From Adineta vaga (lineage: Eukaryota; Rotifera): DNA of 64,000 bases. Positions within the stretch are counted from its first letter, which is position 1. Each line of letters opens with the position of its first letter. This document shows positions 10,832-21,361 of the stretch, piece by piece. The position numbers and the translations under genes were made by a program. The stretch lies in contig CP075492.1 in assembly GCA_021613535.1 (NCBI GenBank), forward strand, positions 1,860,001 through 1,924,000. The letters run 5' to 3'. The notes under the pieces are model-generated. The model was not told the DNA's origin. It saw only the letters and a program-made list of their open reading frames with translations, and did not search any database.

Positions 10832-11267
10832 TTGTCGATCATCTTGATTATGAATTATTTGATTGTGAAATTATATTTCTATTTTATTTTAATAAACAGT
10901 TCTTAAATAAATATTTATATTAAGAAATTCTGTACAATAATATATATATATATATAATAGTCTTATCAAAAGTAACTTCTCGTCTCTATCGTATAGATAA
11001 ATTAAAGAGAAATTTATCATCGAATATTTTTTTCTCGTTGATATTGGAAAAAGAATTAGACATTTACATTATATAGTATCTCTGAAAGTGTGAGTAAATA
11101 TATTATGTTCCTTGTTAATTTTGATATAGAGTTACATTTAAACAATTATGATTTAGGATCAATATGTGTAGAGTATTGAAGATTGATCTCACCCTCCAAT
11201 AAGTTGCGAATAATAGTTTTGCCATATCTATTTTCACTTAATGCCAACAATTCTTTTTAAACATTAT
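10832..11267. other. Intergenic before the glutamate receptor 3' end
   Basis: Very AT-rich with a TA microsatellite at about 10938-10956. Nothing else seen. Confidence 0.5.
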
Positions 11268-13844
11268 TTAACAGATTCTCGACCAAAAAACTCTCAATAG
11301 ATAATCTCTAATAAACGATCGTTTCTTCCATAGACATAACAATATTGATAAAATAGTAATAATTGCAAAAGTTAGAAATAATCCTGCCAATGCTGTTACT
11401 TTCATTGATGTTGTATTATCAACTGTTGTGGCACAAATCGATGGTTGAAACCATTTTGTTTTTAATTGATCTAATTTACCTGTTTCTTTTAATAATAAAA
11501 TTTGAACATCTAAATCTTGTTTATATAACCATTGTTTAGGCATGACAAGTCCAACTCCCGTTGGATAAAAACTATTACCAATTAAAGTTAAATTACAATA
11601 GATATTATTCGTTGCATATTCACCAGAACTAACATCTAATATAGCTGCATCAATTTTGTTTGTAAGTAATGCATCATAAAATTCTTCATTTTTTTGAACA
11701 CCATAGAAATTTTTATTTCCTTTCGATACTTCTCTTAAATAATAATCTTCAATTGATGTTCCTATATGAAGTCCAATACGATGAAATGGAATTTTTCCAT
11801 TTTTAATATCTTCAATTCCAGATAAAATATCTTCTGTTTTAGATATTGTTAAATTCGATGCTAAATTTGCTGTATATGATGCTAAGATAATTAAACTTAA
11901 AATATATAAACCAGCTGTTAATAAACGTCCAGCAGCTGTTTTAACTTGAAAATCTGAACCATATCCAACGAAAGTACTAAATGCAAACCAAAAACTCATT
12001 GCAAGTGCTGAGATTATTGATCGATTTTTAAGTTCATCATTTTCTGATCGTTCTAATATATAGAATAATATCGTCGCATAGATAATGGATGCTAAAATTA
12101 AAAGCCAAAGATTATATGAAAATGGTTTTAAATAAGATAGAAGATCGATATTAACATTTGTTTCTTTTCGTATCATAATACGTAAAGTTGAAACAAATAT
12201 AGGATCAGAAAAATCGACTATATGTCGACGTTTAGATGTTATTGCAACATCAGCTATAACAATATCATATATTCCATTGCTGACTGCTTCAACTAATCCA
12301 TTGTAGGTTTGATTAGATGGTGCTAATTTAATATCTGGAATAAATCCTATTTGTTCTCGTAAAAGTTCAATTAAATCAGGCATATAACCATTGAATTTTG
12401 TTGTTATATTTCCAGATAATGGATCTGTAATATTAATCATTCTCGTAAATGGAGTTTTTTCTATCATACCAATTCGTAAAGTTACACCTGCAAGGGTTGT
12501 TCGACCACTTGGAGGTGTTAATGTAATACCTGGCCAAATAATAATATTTGTTTCTCTAAATGTTTTCCATTCACCAGAATCTGTATATTTTAGTACTGAA
12601 ACGAAATCAATACCAGTTTCACTTGGTTGAATATTTAGTACATGATAATATAGACCACTGATTCGATCTGTTGTATTCGAACTGAATTGTATCGGACCAG
12701 ATACACCTGTAAATTCGATTGAATTAATCGCATTGAATAATAAATTAGAATGAACAAATCGACGATTAAAACAATATGAAGATTCAATAAAGGATACAGA
12801 TGAAGATAATTTATGTAGAGCTTCAATCAATGACCACGTGGCATCAAATGCAAACAATGCATATTTACTTACGTGTCCTGGTCCAGGAAATGATTCTGGT
12901 TCATATTGGTTCCAAATATCATATGCGTCATATAACAATGAGTCATTGATTGGTACACCAATAACATGACCTGTGACTGGTTCAACAGTAAGTATACCAA
13001 TTAGATTTTTATGAAACATTGAATGGAAAGAACTTAATGAAGTTTTCGAGCTTAATATCCATGTAAAATGTGGACCGACTAGATCATCATCAAGTGCTTC
13101 TTGTAAAATCATATTTATATAAATTGAATGAGCCCATAAAATAACAATTCGTGTTGAACTACTTCTTAAGAATGTTTTTAAACTACCTCGAATCTTCTTC
13201 GTTGCTATATTAAATACGATAACATCTTTAATTAATAAACCATGATTAAGAAATGTATCACTAATTACTTTAATTGCACCCAATCCAAATTCATCATTCT
13301 GGTAGATAACTACACATGATGTCCAATTGTATCGTCTGAATAATTTCATAATTGCTAATGCTGATGCTTTATCTGAAGGAATTGTACGATAGAAAGCAGG
13401 ATAACTATCTCGATCAGATAAATCAGGATCAGTTGCAGCATAGGATACTATAGGAATACCAGTTGCTTGTCCAAAATCAGCAAGAACATGAGCTTCTCGG
13501 GATAAAACAGGACCAACGATACCGACAATAGTTGAAGTCGATATTGCCTGACATGTACTATTCAATACATTGATACTATTTCCATTGGTTAGTGATATTT
13601 GCCATTCAATAAACTGTCCATTTACAGTGATATCATATTGTTGAGAAAGAACGATAGCAGCTTTGAACATAGCACGTGAATGAATCGATACATTCGATAT
13701 TTGAGATATATTACCATTATCGTGCATAAGACCTAATAGTCGAATACTGGTATCTCTTGATGATGGCCAACTTGTTATTACAGAATGTATATTCATTTGT
13801 CCTAATAGGATATATAACAATAACCAGTGAAAATTCCATGCCAT
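11268..13844 (-). CDS. Ionotropic glutamate receptor with K+-channel-like VGYG pore (AvGluR1-like)
   Basis: An intronless 858-residue product, a normal iGluR length. In order: signal peptide (residues ~1-22), amino-terminal domain (~30-420), ligand-binding S1 (~452-565), M1 ('LWLLILASIIYATILFYI', ~576-595), pore loop (~605-632), M3 with the gating motif 'SYTANLASNLT' (~650-662), S2, and M4 (~815-838). S1 has 'AITSKRRHIVDFSDP', whose Arg corresponds to the one that holds the ligand alpha-carboxylate. The pore loop reads 'FSTFVGYGSDF'; VGYG is the K+ selectivity signature. This is known in eukaryotic iGluRs from the A. vaga receptor AvGluR1. The protein should be a plasma-membrane, ligand-gated, possibly K+-selective tetramer. 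The frame is intact. Confidence 0.95.
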   Translation of the reverse strand: MAWNFHWLLLYILLGQMNIHSVITSWPSSRDTSIRLLGLMHDNGNISQISNVSIHSRAMFKAAIVLSQQYDITVNGQFIEWQISLTNGNSINVLNSTCQAISTSTIVGIVGPVLSREAHVLADFGQATGIPIVSYAATDPDLSDRDSYPAFYRTIPSDKASALAIMKLFRRYNWTSCVVIYQNDEFGLGAIKVISDTFLNHGLLIKDVIVFNIATKKIRGSLKTFLRSSSTRIVILWAHSIYINMILQEALDDDLVGPHFTWILSSKTSLSSFHSMFHKNLIGILTVEPVTGHVIGVPINDSLLYDAYDIWNQYEPESFPGPGHVSKYALFAFDATWSLIEALHKLSSSVSFIESSYCFNRRFVHSNLLFNAINSIEFTGVSGPIQFSSNTTDRISGLYYHVLNIQPSETGIDFVSVLKYTDSGEWKTFRETNIIIWPGITLTPPSGRTTLAGVTLRIGMIEKTPFTRMINITDPLSGNITTKFNGYMPDLIELLREQIGFIPDIKLAPSNQTYNGLVEAVSNGIYDIVIADVAITSKRRHIVDFSDPIFVSTLRIMIRKETNVNIDLLSYLKPFSYNLWLLILASIIYATILFYILERSENDELKNRSIISALAMSFWFAFSTFVGYGSDFQVKTAAGRLLTAGLYILSLIILASYTANLASNLTISKTEDILSGIEDIKNGKIPFHRIGLHIGTSIEDYYLREVSKGNKNFYGVQKNEEFYDALLTNKIDAAILDVSSGEYATNNIYCNLTLIGNSFYPTGVGLVMPKQWLYKQDLDVQILLLKETGKLDQLKTKWFQPSICATTVDNTTSMKVTALAGLFLTFAIITILSILLCLWKKRSFIRDYLLRVFWSRIC

Positions 13845-14472
13845 TTAATTAATCTACATATATAGACTTATAGTCAACAGTTATAATACCGTATTAAACA
13901 ATATGAAATGTCATTTCAAAAATGAATATAGACAAAATCAAATAGTTTATACGTCTTTAATATTACTTTTTCTTTCAATACACTTCCTTTCTTAAAATTC
14001 ATGTTTTCAAAGCACATGAGTCATATAATATACTTATGCCTCAAGAAAAATTCAAATATAGTTTTTTTATTCTATTTCTTTTCAAATTTTATAATGCTCA
14101 AGTAGCGTATATTATCAATGGCGCATTTATATATTCTGCATTCCATGATAGAAATAATATATTCAAATATTTATGCATTGAATACTTCACTACTTATTGA
14201 AGTTGTCTCGATCGTATATGCATAAAGAAGCATCAGAAGATGATACAATAGTTAAATAACACAATCCATACGAAATTATAGATAATAATATGTTATAGAT
14301 GGATAGACGAACGTTTCTGTTAGAATATAAACATTGAAACCTTACTCATAACCACAAGAATGATTAATTATTTGTAAGGTATGATGGGATTATCATCACC
14401 AGATCATCTTCAAATTTTATATGCCGGCATTGTATTTCGTAATGTCGTAGTACTCGACGAGCTAATTTTGGT
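13845..14472. other. Intergenic upstream of the glutamate receptor
   Basis: AT-rich, presumably holding the receptor promoter. No coding frame, repeat or RNA gene recognised. Confidence 0.4.
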
Positions 14473-14786
14473 TTAAAACGATACTAGTACGGGCGACTGA
14501 TAACAAAATTGTATCTTGACAGGCGTAATTGTACGTTTCTTTTCTGCTTCGGCTGATCTTTTCTTTTTGCTTGATCGTTCTTGTTGTAGTTGATATTGTT
14601 GTTCGATTGAGTTGTTGTCTTCTTCAGGATCTAACTGATTTGCATCAGCTGATTCCACATCACAATTACCAGTTGGTGCATTAATAATTAATGTACCATC
14701 TTGATTTTTCACTTGATGATCATTCGTAACTAGGCATATAACAGTGGCGGTGTCCGTCGGTATCACCGTCACCGTTGCATGCCTAA
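14473..14786 (-). other. Possible last exon of an unrecognised gene
   Basis: An open frame of about 100 codons. It can begin after a splice acceptor (TTTTAATTAG, at about 14787) in the phase reading 'HATVTVIPTDTATVICLV'. The rest is polar with a basic patch ('RSSKKKRSAEAEKKR') that could act as a nuclear signal. No upstream exon was found and no domain is recognised. It may be a remnant, since the sequence beyond the acceptor belongs to an ART-like fragment on the other strand. Confidence 0.3.
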
Positions 14787-14808
14787 TTAAAACTATGCTT
14801 TATTTATT

Positions 14809-15141
14809 TTGAATGATTCAGATCCAGTTAACGACTATTTGAAGCGTATTATTTTCCAAATCGATGCCGATCCAAGCATTGAAAATATCAAAACGCTTGC
14901 TCATGTCAGTCAAAACAGCTTTTTTGGAGAGGAGCATGAAGTACTAGCCATGGCTGGAAGTATCTTTCGTCTTACTGATATTAAAAGAAAACTCTCATTA
15001 TCAAAAATGTCAATGTTTTTAGTAGAGTTTTATTCATTTATTTGTGTAAGAGACGTTTTGCTCTTTCCATATATTTTAATGAATAGATTGAGGATAACGA
15101 CTTCTCAAAAGACTGTGAATGCTCCGGGTTTCTTCCGATGA
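14809..15141 (+). pseudogene. C-terminal fragment of an ADP-ribosyltransferase-like gene
   Basis: The first 60 codons ('PSIENIKTLAHVSQNSFFGE' then 'EHEVLAMAGSIFRLTDIKRK') match the end of bdelloid NAD:arginine ADP-ribosyltransferase (ART) proteins, in which an E-rich 'EEEVL' motif precedes a hydrophobic strand. Here it reads E-E-H-E-V-L. No start codon, NAD-binding Arg or Ser-x-Ser region lies upstream, and the frame runs into sequence without similarity after about codon 65. I read it as a stranded piece of a gene, possibly of the ART-TPR type. Confidence 0.5.
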
Positions 15142-15168
15142 AAGATGTGAAGATTAAGAGGAAAGTGA

Positions 15169-15494
15169 GTGTACGGCAAAGATGGGCAAGTCAGCGTTTT
15201 TTTGCTTCAAATCAAATCAAGTCATTTTTTAAAAATCCGAAGTCAAGTCAAGTCAAGTCACATTAAAATTGATAGATTAGAAAGTCAGATAATCTATGCA
15301 AACTGAAAAAGTCTTCCAACATAACCGAATCCTGTCTTTATTTCAAGATACATCTACTCTGAGGAAATAATTATTGATGATGGTTATATTTTCCTGTTAC
15401 ATTTTCAAACTAGAAAGCAAAATTGAAGTGCATAAAAGATTTTTACACGATATATTTTTGGACTTGACTTGACTTACCCATCTCTGGTCTATGG
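15169..15494. mobile_element. hAT-type MITE with degenerate 8-bp target duplication
   Basis: The 310 bp element (15177-15486) starts CAAAGATGGGCAAGTCA and ends TGACTTACCCATCTCTG, giving inverted ends of the CAGAGATGGG type. It is flanked by GTGTACGG (15169-15176) and GTCTATGG (15487-15494), a 6/8 match that fits an aged 8 bp hAT duplication. Subterminal AAGTC tandem repeats occur near both ends (15241-15259 and, inverted, 15463-15476). No transposase is encoded, so it would need a partner element. Confidence 0.75.
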
Positions 15495-15776
15495 GTACGC
15501 GTGATTACTATATTTGCTCGATTCTCCAAGTCACCCTCTGCAAAAACATTCCATTGGTGAGAACGAAGATGTGAGTGGGGTTTCCGTGAAAACATGCTAC
15601 CCTCACTTTTAATGAATTCGGGATTATTACATCGGGAGAATCAATTGTCAAATTTCGTCGTAGAAATGAATTCCAAAAAAATGAGAATAAAGATAAGCGA
15701 GATTCTGTTTTTATTTATTTTCGATGAACTGAAGCAGAAAATATAAGCGTGTGTCCAATTGTATTTTTCCTTCTGT

Positions 15777-18700
15777 CTATGAAAAATAGGATCTTATTCG
15801 AGTTTGAATTTCTTTAATTGATTTCTGAAATTCTTTCGTATAGAATTTCGATGGTATAACAAATATGATGAAAGTAAGTAAAGGTGGAATCAATGAAATA
15901 AAATAACCAGCTAAAGGTAACCACACATCACGAGATGACTTCATACAACCAGCTATAAATGAAAGTATTAAACGTGGTAATGCTAAGAGAACTAAAACAA
16001 TAGGTGCAATAAGTAGATGAATATGTTCTTGGAATTGTTCCCGTATAATTTGCCGATATGTTAATCGATGTTGTACTTTTCTTCGTTGTCGACTAGTGAT
16101 AAAAATAATAAGTAAAGCTGAGATTAAATTCAGGAAAAATGGAACAAAAAAATGAATTAAATTTATAATTGAATGAAATATACGAACACTTGATGAATAA
16201 CTCACAATACACCAAATACGTTTTTCACTCTCTTCTCCATCATCATCATTATCTTGTAATAATCGTCGATGTATAGGATCATGCATTGTTGTACTAATTG
16301 TCCAAAAAAGAAGTAGAATTATAATATATTTAGCCATTTGTTTACTTTTTTTCTTGTCAAAACTAATACCACGAAATGCTGTTAAAGCTCGTTCAGATGC
16401 AACACATGCATTTAAATATTGATCCATACAAAGACTAATACGAAGAAAAAAATCTAATGTATAACATTGAATTTCTAAAAATGTTAAATTCATTATATAT
16501 ACTATTTGTGCTTGTAATAGAATACTAAATTTTAATACAAATATAGTTATTGTAAAAAAAGTTGTTATTGATGTTCCAAGTAGATAAAGACCACAACCAC
16601 TTTTTCGTAATTCAGTACTTTTAAAAGTTATCATAGAAAGAATGCCATTTGTTACACCTAAGATTGCTACAAGAATTGTTAATGTTAAACTAAATTTTAC
16701 AATGAATGATTGATCTATTAATTTGACATGAGGTTGTATATAATAACCGATAATTGCGTCAAGTGATAGACCAAATAAATGTGAATTAAATTGACATCGA
16801 GTTCCATGAAAACATTGTGGACAAACACATATCGATGCTCGAGGACATTTTAGACCATCTTGAATACATTGTCCACCATTTTCACAATCACTTAAATCTT
16901 GACAAGTTGCTGATGAACGACTATCAAACTTAAAACAATTGCTTAACCGCTTTTTGTTAAAATCATAACATAAACAAAAATAAGTATCATCATAAAAACA
17001 ATTTAGATCTGGTGCATATTGTTCGCATGGAATTTGAAAATATTTTAAGCGACGAAATGGATGTAACGAAAGAATTGTTTCATTAAAGATTTCACCTACA
17101 TGTTTACAACGATATGACGGTAAAATTGTTTGATTATATGATTTTAGAGGGGCATTATGTTCATCTGGAACAAGCGTTAAATAATAATTGTTCAATAGTT
17201 GAATAAACGCAATAAGGAAATCGTTGGTCCAATAAGCATAAATTTCATTTTGATAAAGAGATATTCTTTGTACAACTGAATTACTACTTAGAAAACGTTT
17301 ATTTGTTTTCTCTAAACCCATAAAATGTATAATAATAGATTGAGGTAAAATAATATCTTTATGGAATGATAGTTTTAAATATCTGTCAGTAATTTCACAA
17401 TTTTCTCCACGAAATCCTTTTCGGCAAAGACAAAAATAAGTTGTACTTAATTGTGATTGTTTATCATCAGGTATACATTGACCTCCATTAAGACATAATG
17501 GATTTCCATTGGATTGACATGGATTACTATGAAGAAAACAACGAGCCCCCCATCTATTCACTGGACAAATACACACAGATTGATTATTAGCCGTAACACC
17601 AATACATGGCGAATCAGATGAACATTGACAAATATGAGGAATTGTACAAAATTTTCCATACCATCCTTGATTACAGTGACAAAATGTTCGATTTTGTTGA
17701 TCATTAATATAATAAAGACATTGACCATGTTGACATAATTGATTTGAACAATTTTTTATTCCATTTATTTTACCTGAAATAATTAACTGTGTAGCAATAC
17801 GATTAACTGGTAAGAAACGATAAGGAATTGGAATATAAAAACTTCCGCGATATGACAAGGAAATCTTTTCATAAACATCAATATGTATTGCATAGGTTTT
17901 TGAATAAGAGTATTTTGGATGTAATAAATAGACATTATATTTCTTTGAACAGTCTCTGAAATAAAAATATGTATTTTGTTCATATGAATAAATTGTTCGT
18001 TCATTACTATCATTATCAATTAATGATATAACAATAGTAAATAATATTCGTCGAGAATCGGCATGCACTTTAAATTGTAAAGTTAAACTAACACGTTGTC
18101 GATCATATTGACATGTTTCACCATAATAACTCGGTGGACAAAGACATGCTTCTATTGATACATCGTTTTTATTATCTAACCAAACATGTAAGGGAAGTCC
18201 ACGATGACAACGTTGTTGGTATGAACGAGTAATCTCAGAGGGAGGAAGATGTTCTATCATCATTGTTGCTTTTTTAATCTGTTCCGTTGGACTTTTCTTT
18301 GGAAATTTCATGTGATCCGGTTTGAAATATTGTTCAAGAAGACGATAGTCTTCGTGATATCGGTTACAAATAAAATGATGTTCTTTCGTATAAATTAATT
18401 CATGTGCATAACGACAAATGGTTTCGATTTTTGAAATATTTTTCATTGAAGAACAAAGTTGTTGATCTTCTCCGTTCAGACATCGATTGTCTTCCGCACA
18501 TAATCTATCAGAATATATACAAGTATGATTTGTATCATTTTTACAATAAAAATTTTTGAAGGGTGTTAATTGTGTTAATCGGCATAGTTTTAGTTCATCA
18601 GTGGCACCAATACAATCGATGTGACCATCTCCTGTTTTTTCTAATGGTAAACATATCAATTCATTTGTTTCTGATGAAATACATTGATGATGATTAAACG

Positions 18701-20588
18701 TGCATTCGACGAGTGGATTACAATTAATTTCATCAGCACCATTCCAACAATTCCATTTAGAATCACAATTTGTATAAGTATTATTACAGTCCCAATAGTC
18801 ACATTCAGTTTCATCCGATTCGTAACGATTATCAATAAGGATAGGTTTCAATTGTAGATAGCCATCACAAACAAAACGATATGGAATATAATCTTTTTTG
18901 AGATCAAATAAATCTATTTCATCTTCACATGATTCTATCAAAGGTGTCCGACAATCACAATCAATATTATGAATTAAATGAATTGATATACATTTTTCAG
19001 TTAAGGTACATTTAAATTGTCCTTTTTTACAAGTATCGTTAATTATTGGACAATACTCATCATCAGCATCATTACAATCAATGATTCCATCACATAATTG
19101 ATCAGTATAAATACATTTTGTTGAATTGAAACATTGATACATTTGAGAATTAACACAAATGGTCGAATTATCATAAAGAATTGTATTACATCGATTCAGT
19201 TGCTTATATATCTCGTCAATATAATATTCCATTTTTGAATTAATCTTTTCTTCAGTGAAGAACACTGGAAAATCTTCAGATTTTCGACATGTAAGATTAT
19301 TGAATGAAATCAATGTTCGATTCGATAAAAAACCATCACAATACCGTGTATCATAACAGATATAATGAGGACTGAACATGTAATCTGATTTAAAAATAAT
19401 TTCTTTCAGATAAAGAAAATAAATATGTGTAAATGCAATAGGTGTCGCTGGTATCATAAATATTTCTGGACATGTAATATTGATTATATCAAGAAATGAT
19501 ATATTAAAATGGTTACCGCCGTCACATATGGGATCAATGTTATGCATAATATTGTAATGACATTTGAATGCTAACCAACAATCATTAGTTATTGAACTTG
19601 GTGTTTCAATAAATATTTGTCCTGTTAATAATTCGATATGTTTTGATACAGATGAGCGGATAGTTTTATATCGAGTATATTGTATGTCTTCATTAAAAAA
19701 TGTTGGTTCAACACTACGAGGTTTGATTTGAATCAATGGAATAATATGATATTTATCCGATTCATCAAGACATTCAATATTTTCGTTGCCATAAACACGA
19801 TCTTGAAAGAAATCCAGTGGAATACATTGACCATTTTTACATTGATATTCATTATCACTACATTCATTAAATTTAAGTTTCCAACAATACTTTTCATCAA
19901 TTCCTCCATTAAAACAATCAACAATACCATCACATATTTCATACCAACCAAGACATATCGATGATAAACCACGATCACATTCTAAATTTGTATAACATGT
20001 GCGAGTTGTTGGTGTATATTTTATATTATAGAATTCATAAACTAATTCACTTAATGATCCATGATTAAACCGATACGTATCTAATGAATACTGACATTTT
20101 GATCCAAATTTTGGTAACGTACATCGATAAAATATTGTAGATGGTTCTTTGATTTCATTAGATTTTATTGAACGTTGATCAAAATATTCTTGATAATCTT
20201 CAATAAGTTTCATCGACGCTGACAAAAAATACAATTGTTCACTAGTAACACCTTGTTCATAAAGTTGCTCAAAAGTAAATTTTTGATCGTATTCATTTTC
20301 GACAAGTTTCCATTTTGATGGCCATTCAGTTAAACAATATGAGATTGTTTGATAGGAATCAGTACCTTTTTCGGTACTGACTGATACATATAGACAATCA
20401 TGTTGTAATGTAGTATAACTTTCATTCTCATTTGTCCAATCGGTGTGATGAAGATTGAAATGAGGTATGGCGATAACTACATAGAATTGAATCGAATAGA
20501 AAAGATAGTTGACTATCATCTTGAAGATGATGGTACGTTTTGAGAATGTGTTTGGCAATCTTCTATAATTTATTTTAGATTTTTTCAC
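15777..20588 (-). CDS. Large 7TM receptor with LDL-receptor-A and EGF ectodomain
   Basis: A single exon of 1603 codons. The Met at residue 24 (base 20519) directly precedes a good signal peptide ('MIVNYLFYSIQFYVVIA') and may be the true start. The ectodomain has LDLa modules from about residue 196, recognisable by C-D-G-x-x-D-C and D-E-x-x-C (for example 'LCDGIIDCNDADDEYC' near 495). EGF modules follow at about 945-1060 and 1228-1265 ('CQNGGxC'-like, 'GWYGKFC'). From about residue 1290 to 1580 come seven hydrophobic segments, with 'SERALTAFRG' after the third and 'LALPRLILSFI' in the sixth. The layout is a surface receptor that binds ligand through Ca2+-dependent LDLa modules and signals through a GPCR-like domain. 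Two decayed relatives (25936-26303 and 33516-34154) lie nearby. No ligand can be inferred. Confidence 0.92.
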   Translation of the reverse strand: MKKSKINYRRLPNTFSKRTIIFKMIVNYLFYSIQFYVVIAIPHFNLHHTDWTNENESYTTLQHDCLYVSVSTEKGTDSYQTISYCLTEWPSKWKLVENEYDQKFTFEQLYEQGVTSEQLYFLSASMKLIEDYQEYFDQRSIKSNEIKEPSTIFYRCTLPKFGSKCQYSLDTYRFNHGSLSELVYEFYNIKYTPTTRTCYTNLECDRGLSSICLGWYEICDGIVDCFNGGIDEKYCWKLKFNECSDNEYQCKNGQCIPLDFFQDRVYGNENIECLDESDKYHIIPLIQIKPRSVEPTFFNEDIQYTRYKTIRSSVSKHIELLTGQIFIETPSSITNDCWLAFKCHYNIMHNIDPICDGGNHFNISFLDIINITCPEIFMIPATPIAFTHIYFLYLKEIIFKSDYMFSPHYICYDTRYCDGFLSNRTLISFNNLTCRKSEDFPVFFTEEKINSKMEYYIDEIYKQLNRCNTILYDNSTICVNSQMYQCFNSTKCIYTDQLCDGIIDCNDADDEYCPIINDTCKKGQFKCTLTEKCISIHLIHNIDCDCRTPLIESCEDEIDLFDLKKDYIPYRFVCDGYLQLKPILIDNRYESDETECDYWDCNNTYTNCDSKWNCWNGADEINCNPLVECTFNHHQCISSETNELICLPLEKTGDGHIDCIGATDELKLCRLTQLTPFKNFYCKNDTNHTCIYSDRLCAEDNRCLNGEDQQLCSSMKNISKIETICRYAHELIYTKEHHFICNRYHEDYRLLEQYFKPDHMKFPKKSPTEQIKKATMMIEHLPPSEITRSYQQRCHRGLPLHVWLDNKNDVSIEACLCPPSYYGETCQYDRQRVSLTLQFKVHADSRRILFTIVISLIDNDSNERTIYSYEQNTYFYFRDCSKKYNVYLLHPKYSYSKTYAIHIDVYEKISLSYRGSFYIPIPYRFLPVNRIATQLIISGKINGIKNCSNQLCQHGQCLYYINDQQNRTFCHCNQGWYGKFCTIPHICQCSSDSPCIGVTANNQSVCICPVNRWGARCFLHSNPCQSNGNPLCLNGGQCIPDDKQSQLSTTYFCLCRKGFRGENCEITDRYLKLSFHKDIILPQSIIIHFMGLEKTNKRFLSSNSVVQRISLYQNEIYAYWTNDFLIAFIQLLNNYYLTLVPDEHNAPLKSYNQTILPSYRCKHVGEIFNETILSLHPFRRLKYFQIPCEQYAPDLNCFYDDTYFCLCYDFNKKRLSNCFKFDSRSSATCQDLSDCENGGQCIQDGLKCPRASICVCPQCFHGTRCQFNSHLFGLSLDAIIGYYIQPHVKLIDQSFIVKFSLTLTILVAILGVTNGILSMITFKSTELRKSGCGLYLLGTSITTFFTITIFVLKFSILLQAQIVYIMNLTFLEIQCYTLDFFLRISLCMDQYLNACVASERALTAFRGISFDKKKSKQMAKYIIILLLFWTISTTMHDPIHRRLLQDNDDDGEESEKRIWCIVSYSSSVRIFHSIINLIHFFVPFFLNLISALLIIFITSRQRRKVQHRLTYRQIIREQFQEHIHLLIAPIVLVLLALPRLILSFIAGCMKSSRDVWLPLAGYFISLIPPLLTFIIFVIPSKFYTKEFQKSIKEIQTRIRSYFS

Positions 20589-21361
20589 TTATAATCAGCA
20601 ATATTCACTGTTCATTTATAGATGAAAATGATTCTAACTTTTTAGATTTTTATGAACATCTGGTTTTTACTAGCAGTTTCTCTTTTTTCTGCTATGAATA
20701 ATCATAGTCAAACACAAAAGAAAATTATCACAGAATAAATGTTTATTATATCTAATCTGTTCTTCTATACTTGCATTAGTTTTTAGTAGTTTTGATATTA
20801 TAATTCGCTTTGTAATCGTGATATTTGTACATTGTTTCGTAGTTACTGCAATTGAATTTTCGCGTGCCATCGCTTATGCATACAATGTTATCATTAGTTC
20901 TAGAAAAAAAAGATTTTAGAAGGTGAGGATGTGTGTACCTGTCTCCACTACAAAACAAGAATTAATCAAACTGATTTAAAAATCTCATTCAAATAATATT
21001 ACCAATGTTGGTGAATAAATATGCTCATATTACAACTTCAGATGAGTTTTGTTATATTTGAAATATTATTGTATTTCACAATCACATCTATGCAATATAT
21101 CAAAGTCTTTGATTGGTTTATAGTAGAAAGAAAATTTTTTGATAACATAATTATTCGTTTTACTTGTTGCTCATTATTTTCAAATAGTTTATCAAAATCG
21201 CTTGTAACTTCCCGAAGTACTACTAAGGACAGAGATAAATAATTATTAGACAGAAATACGTTTCCATTATTTAACTATTAATTTCATTTTTATTATTTTA
21301 CTCGACATTCACAATTAAAATTTGATTTTACAAAGAAGATGCAAGCACTGATAATGAAAAA
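20589..21361. other. Intergenic, promoter side of the LDLa receptor
   Basis: AT-rich. Small open frames occur on both strands but none has a recognisable motif or splice context. Confidence 0.4.
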
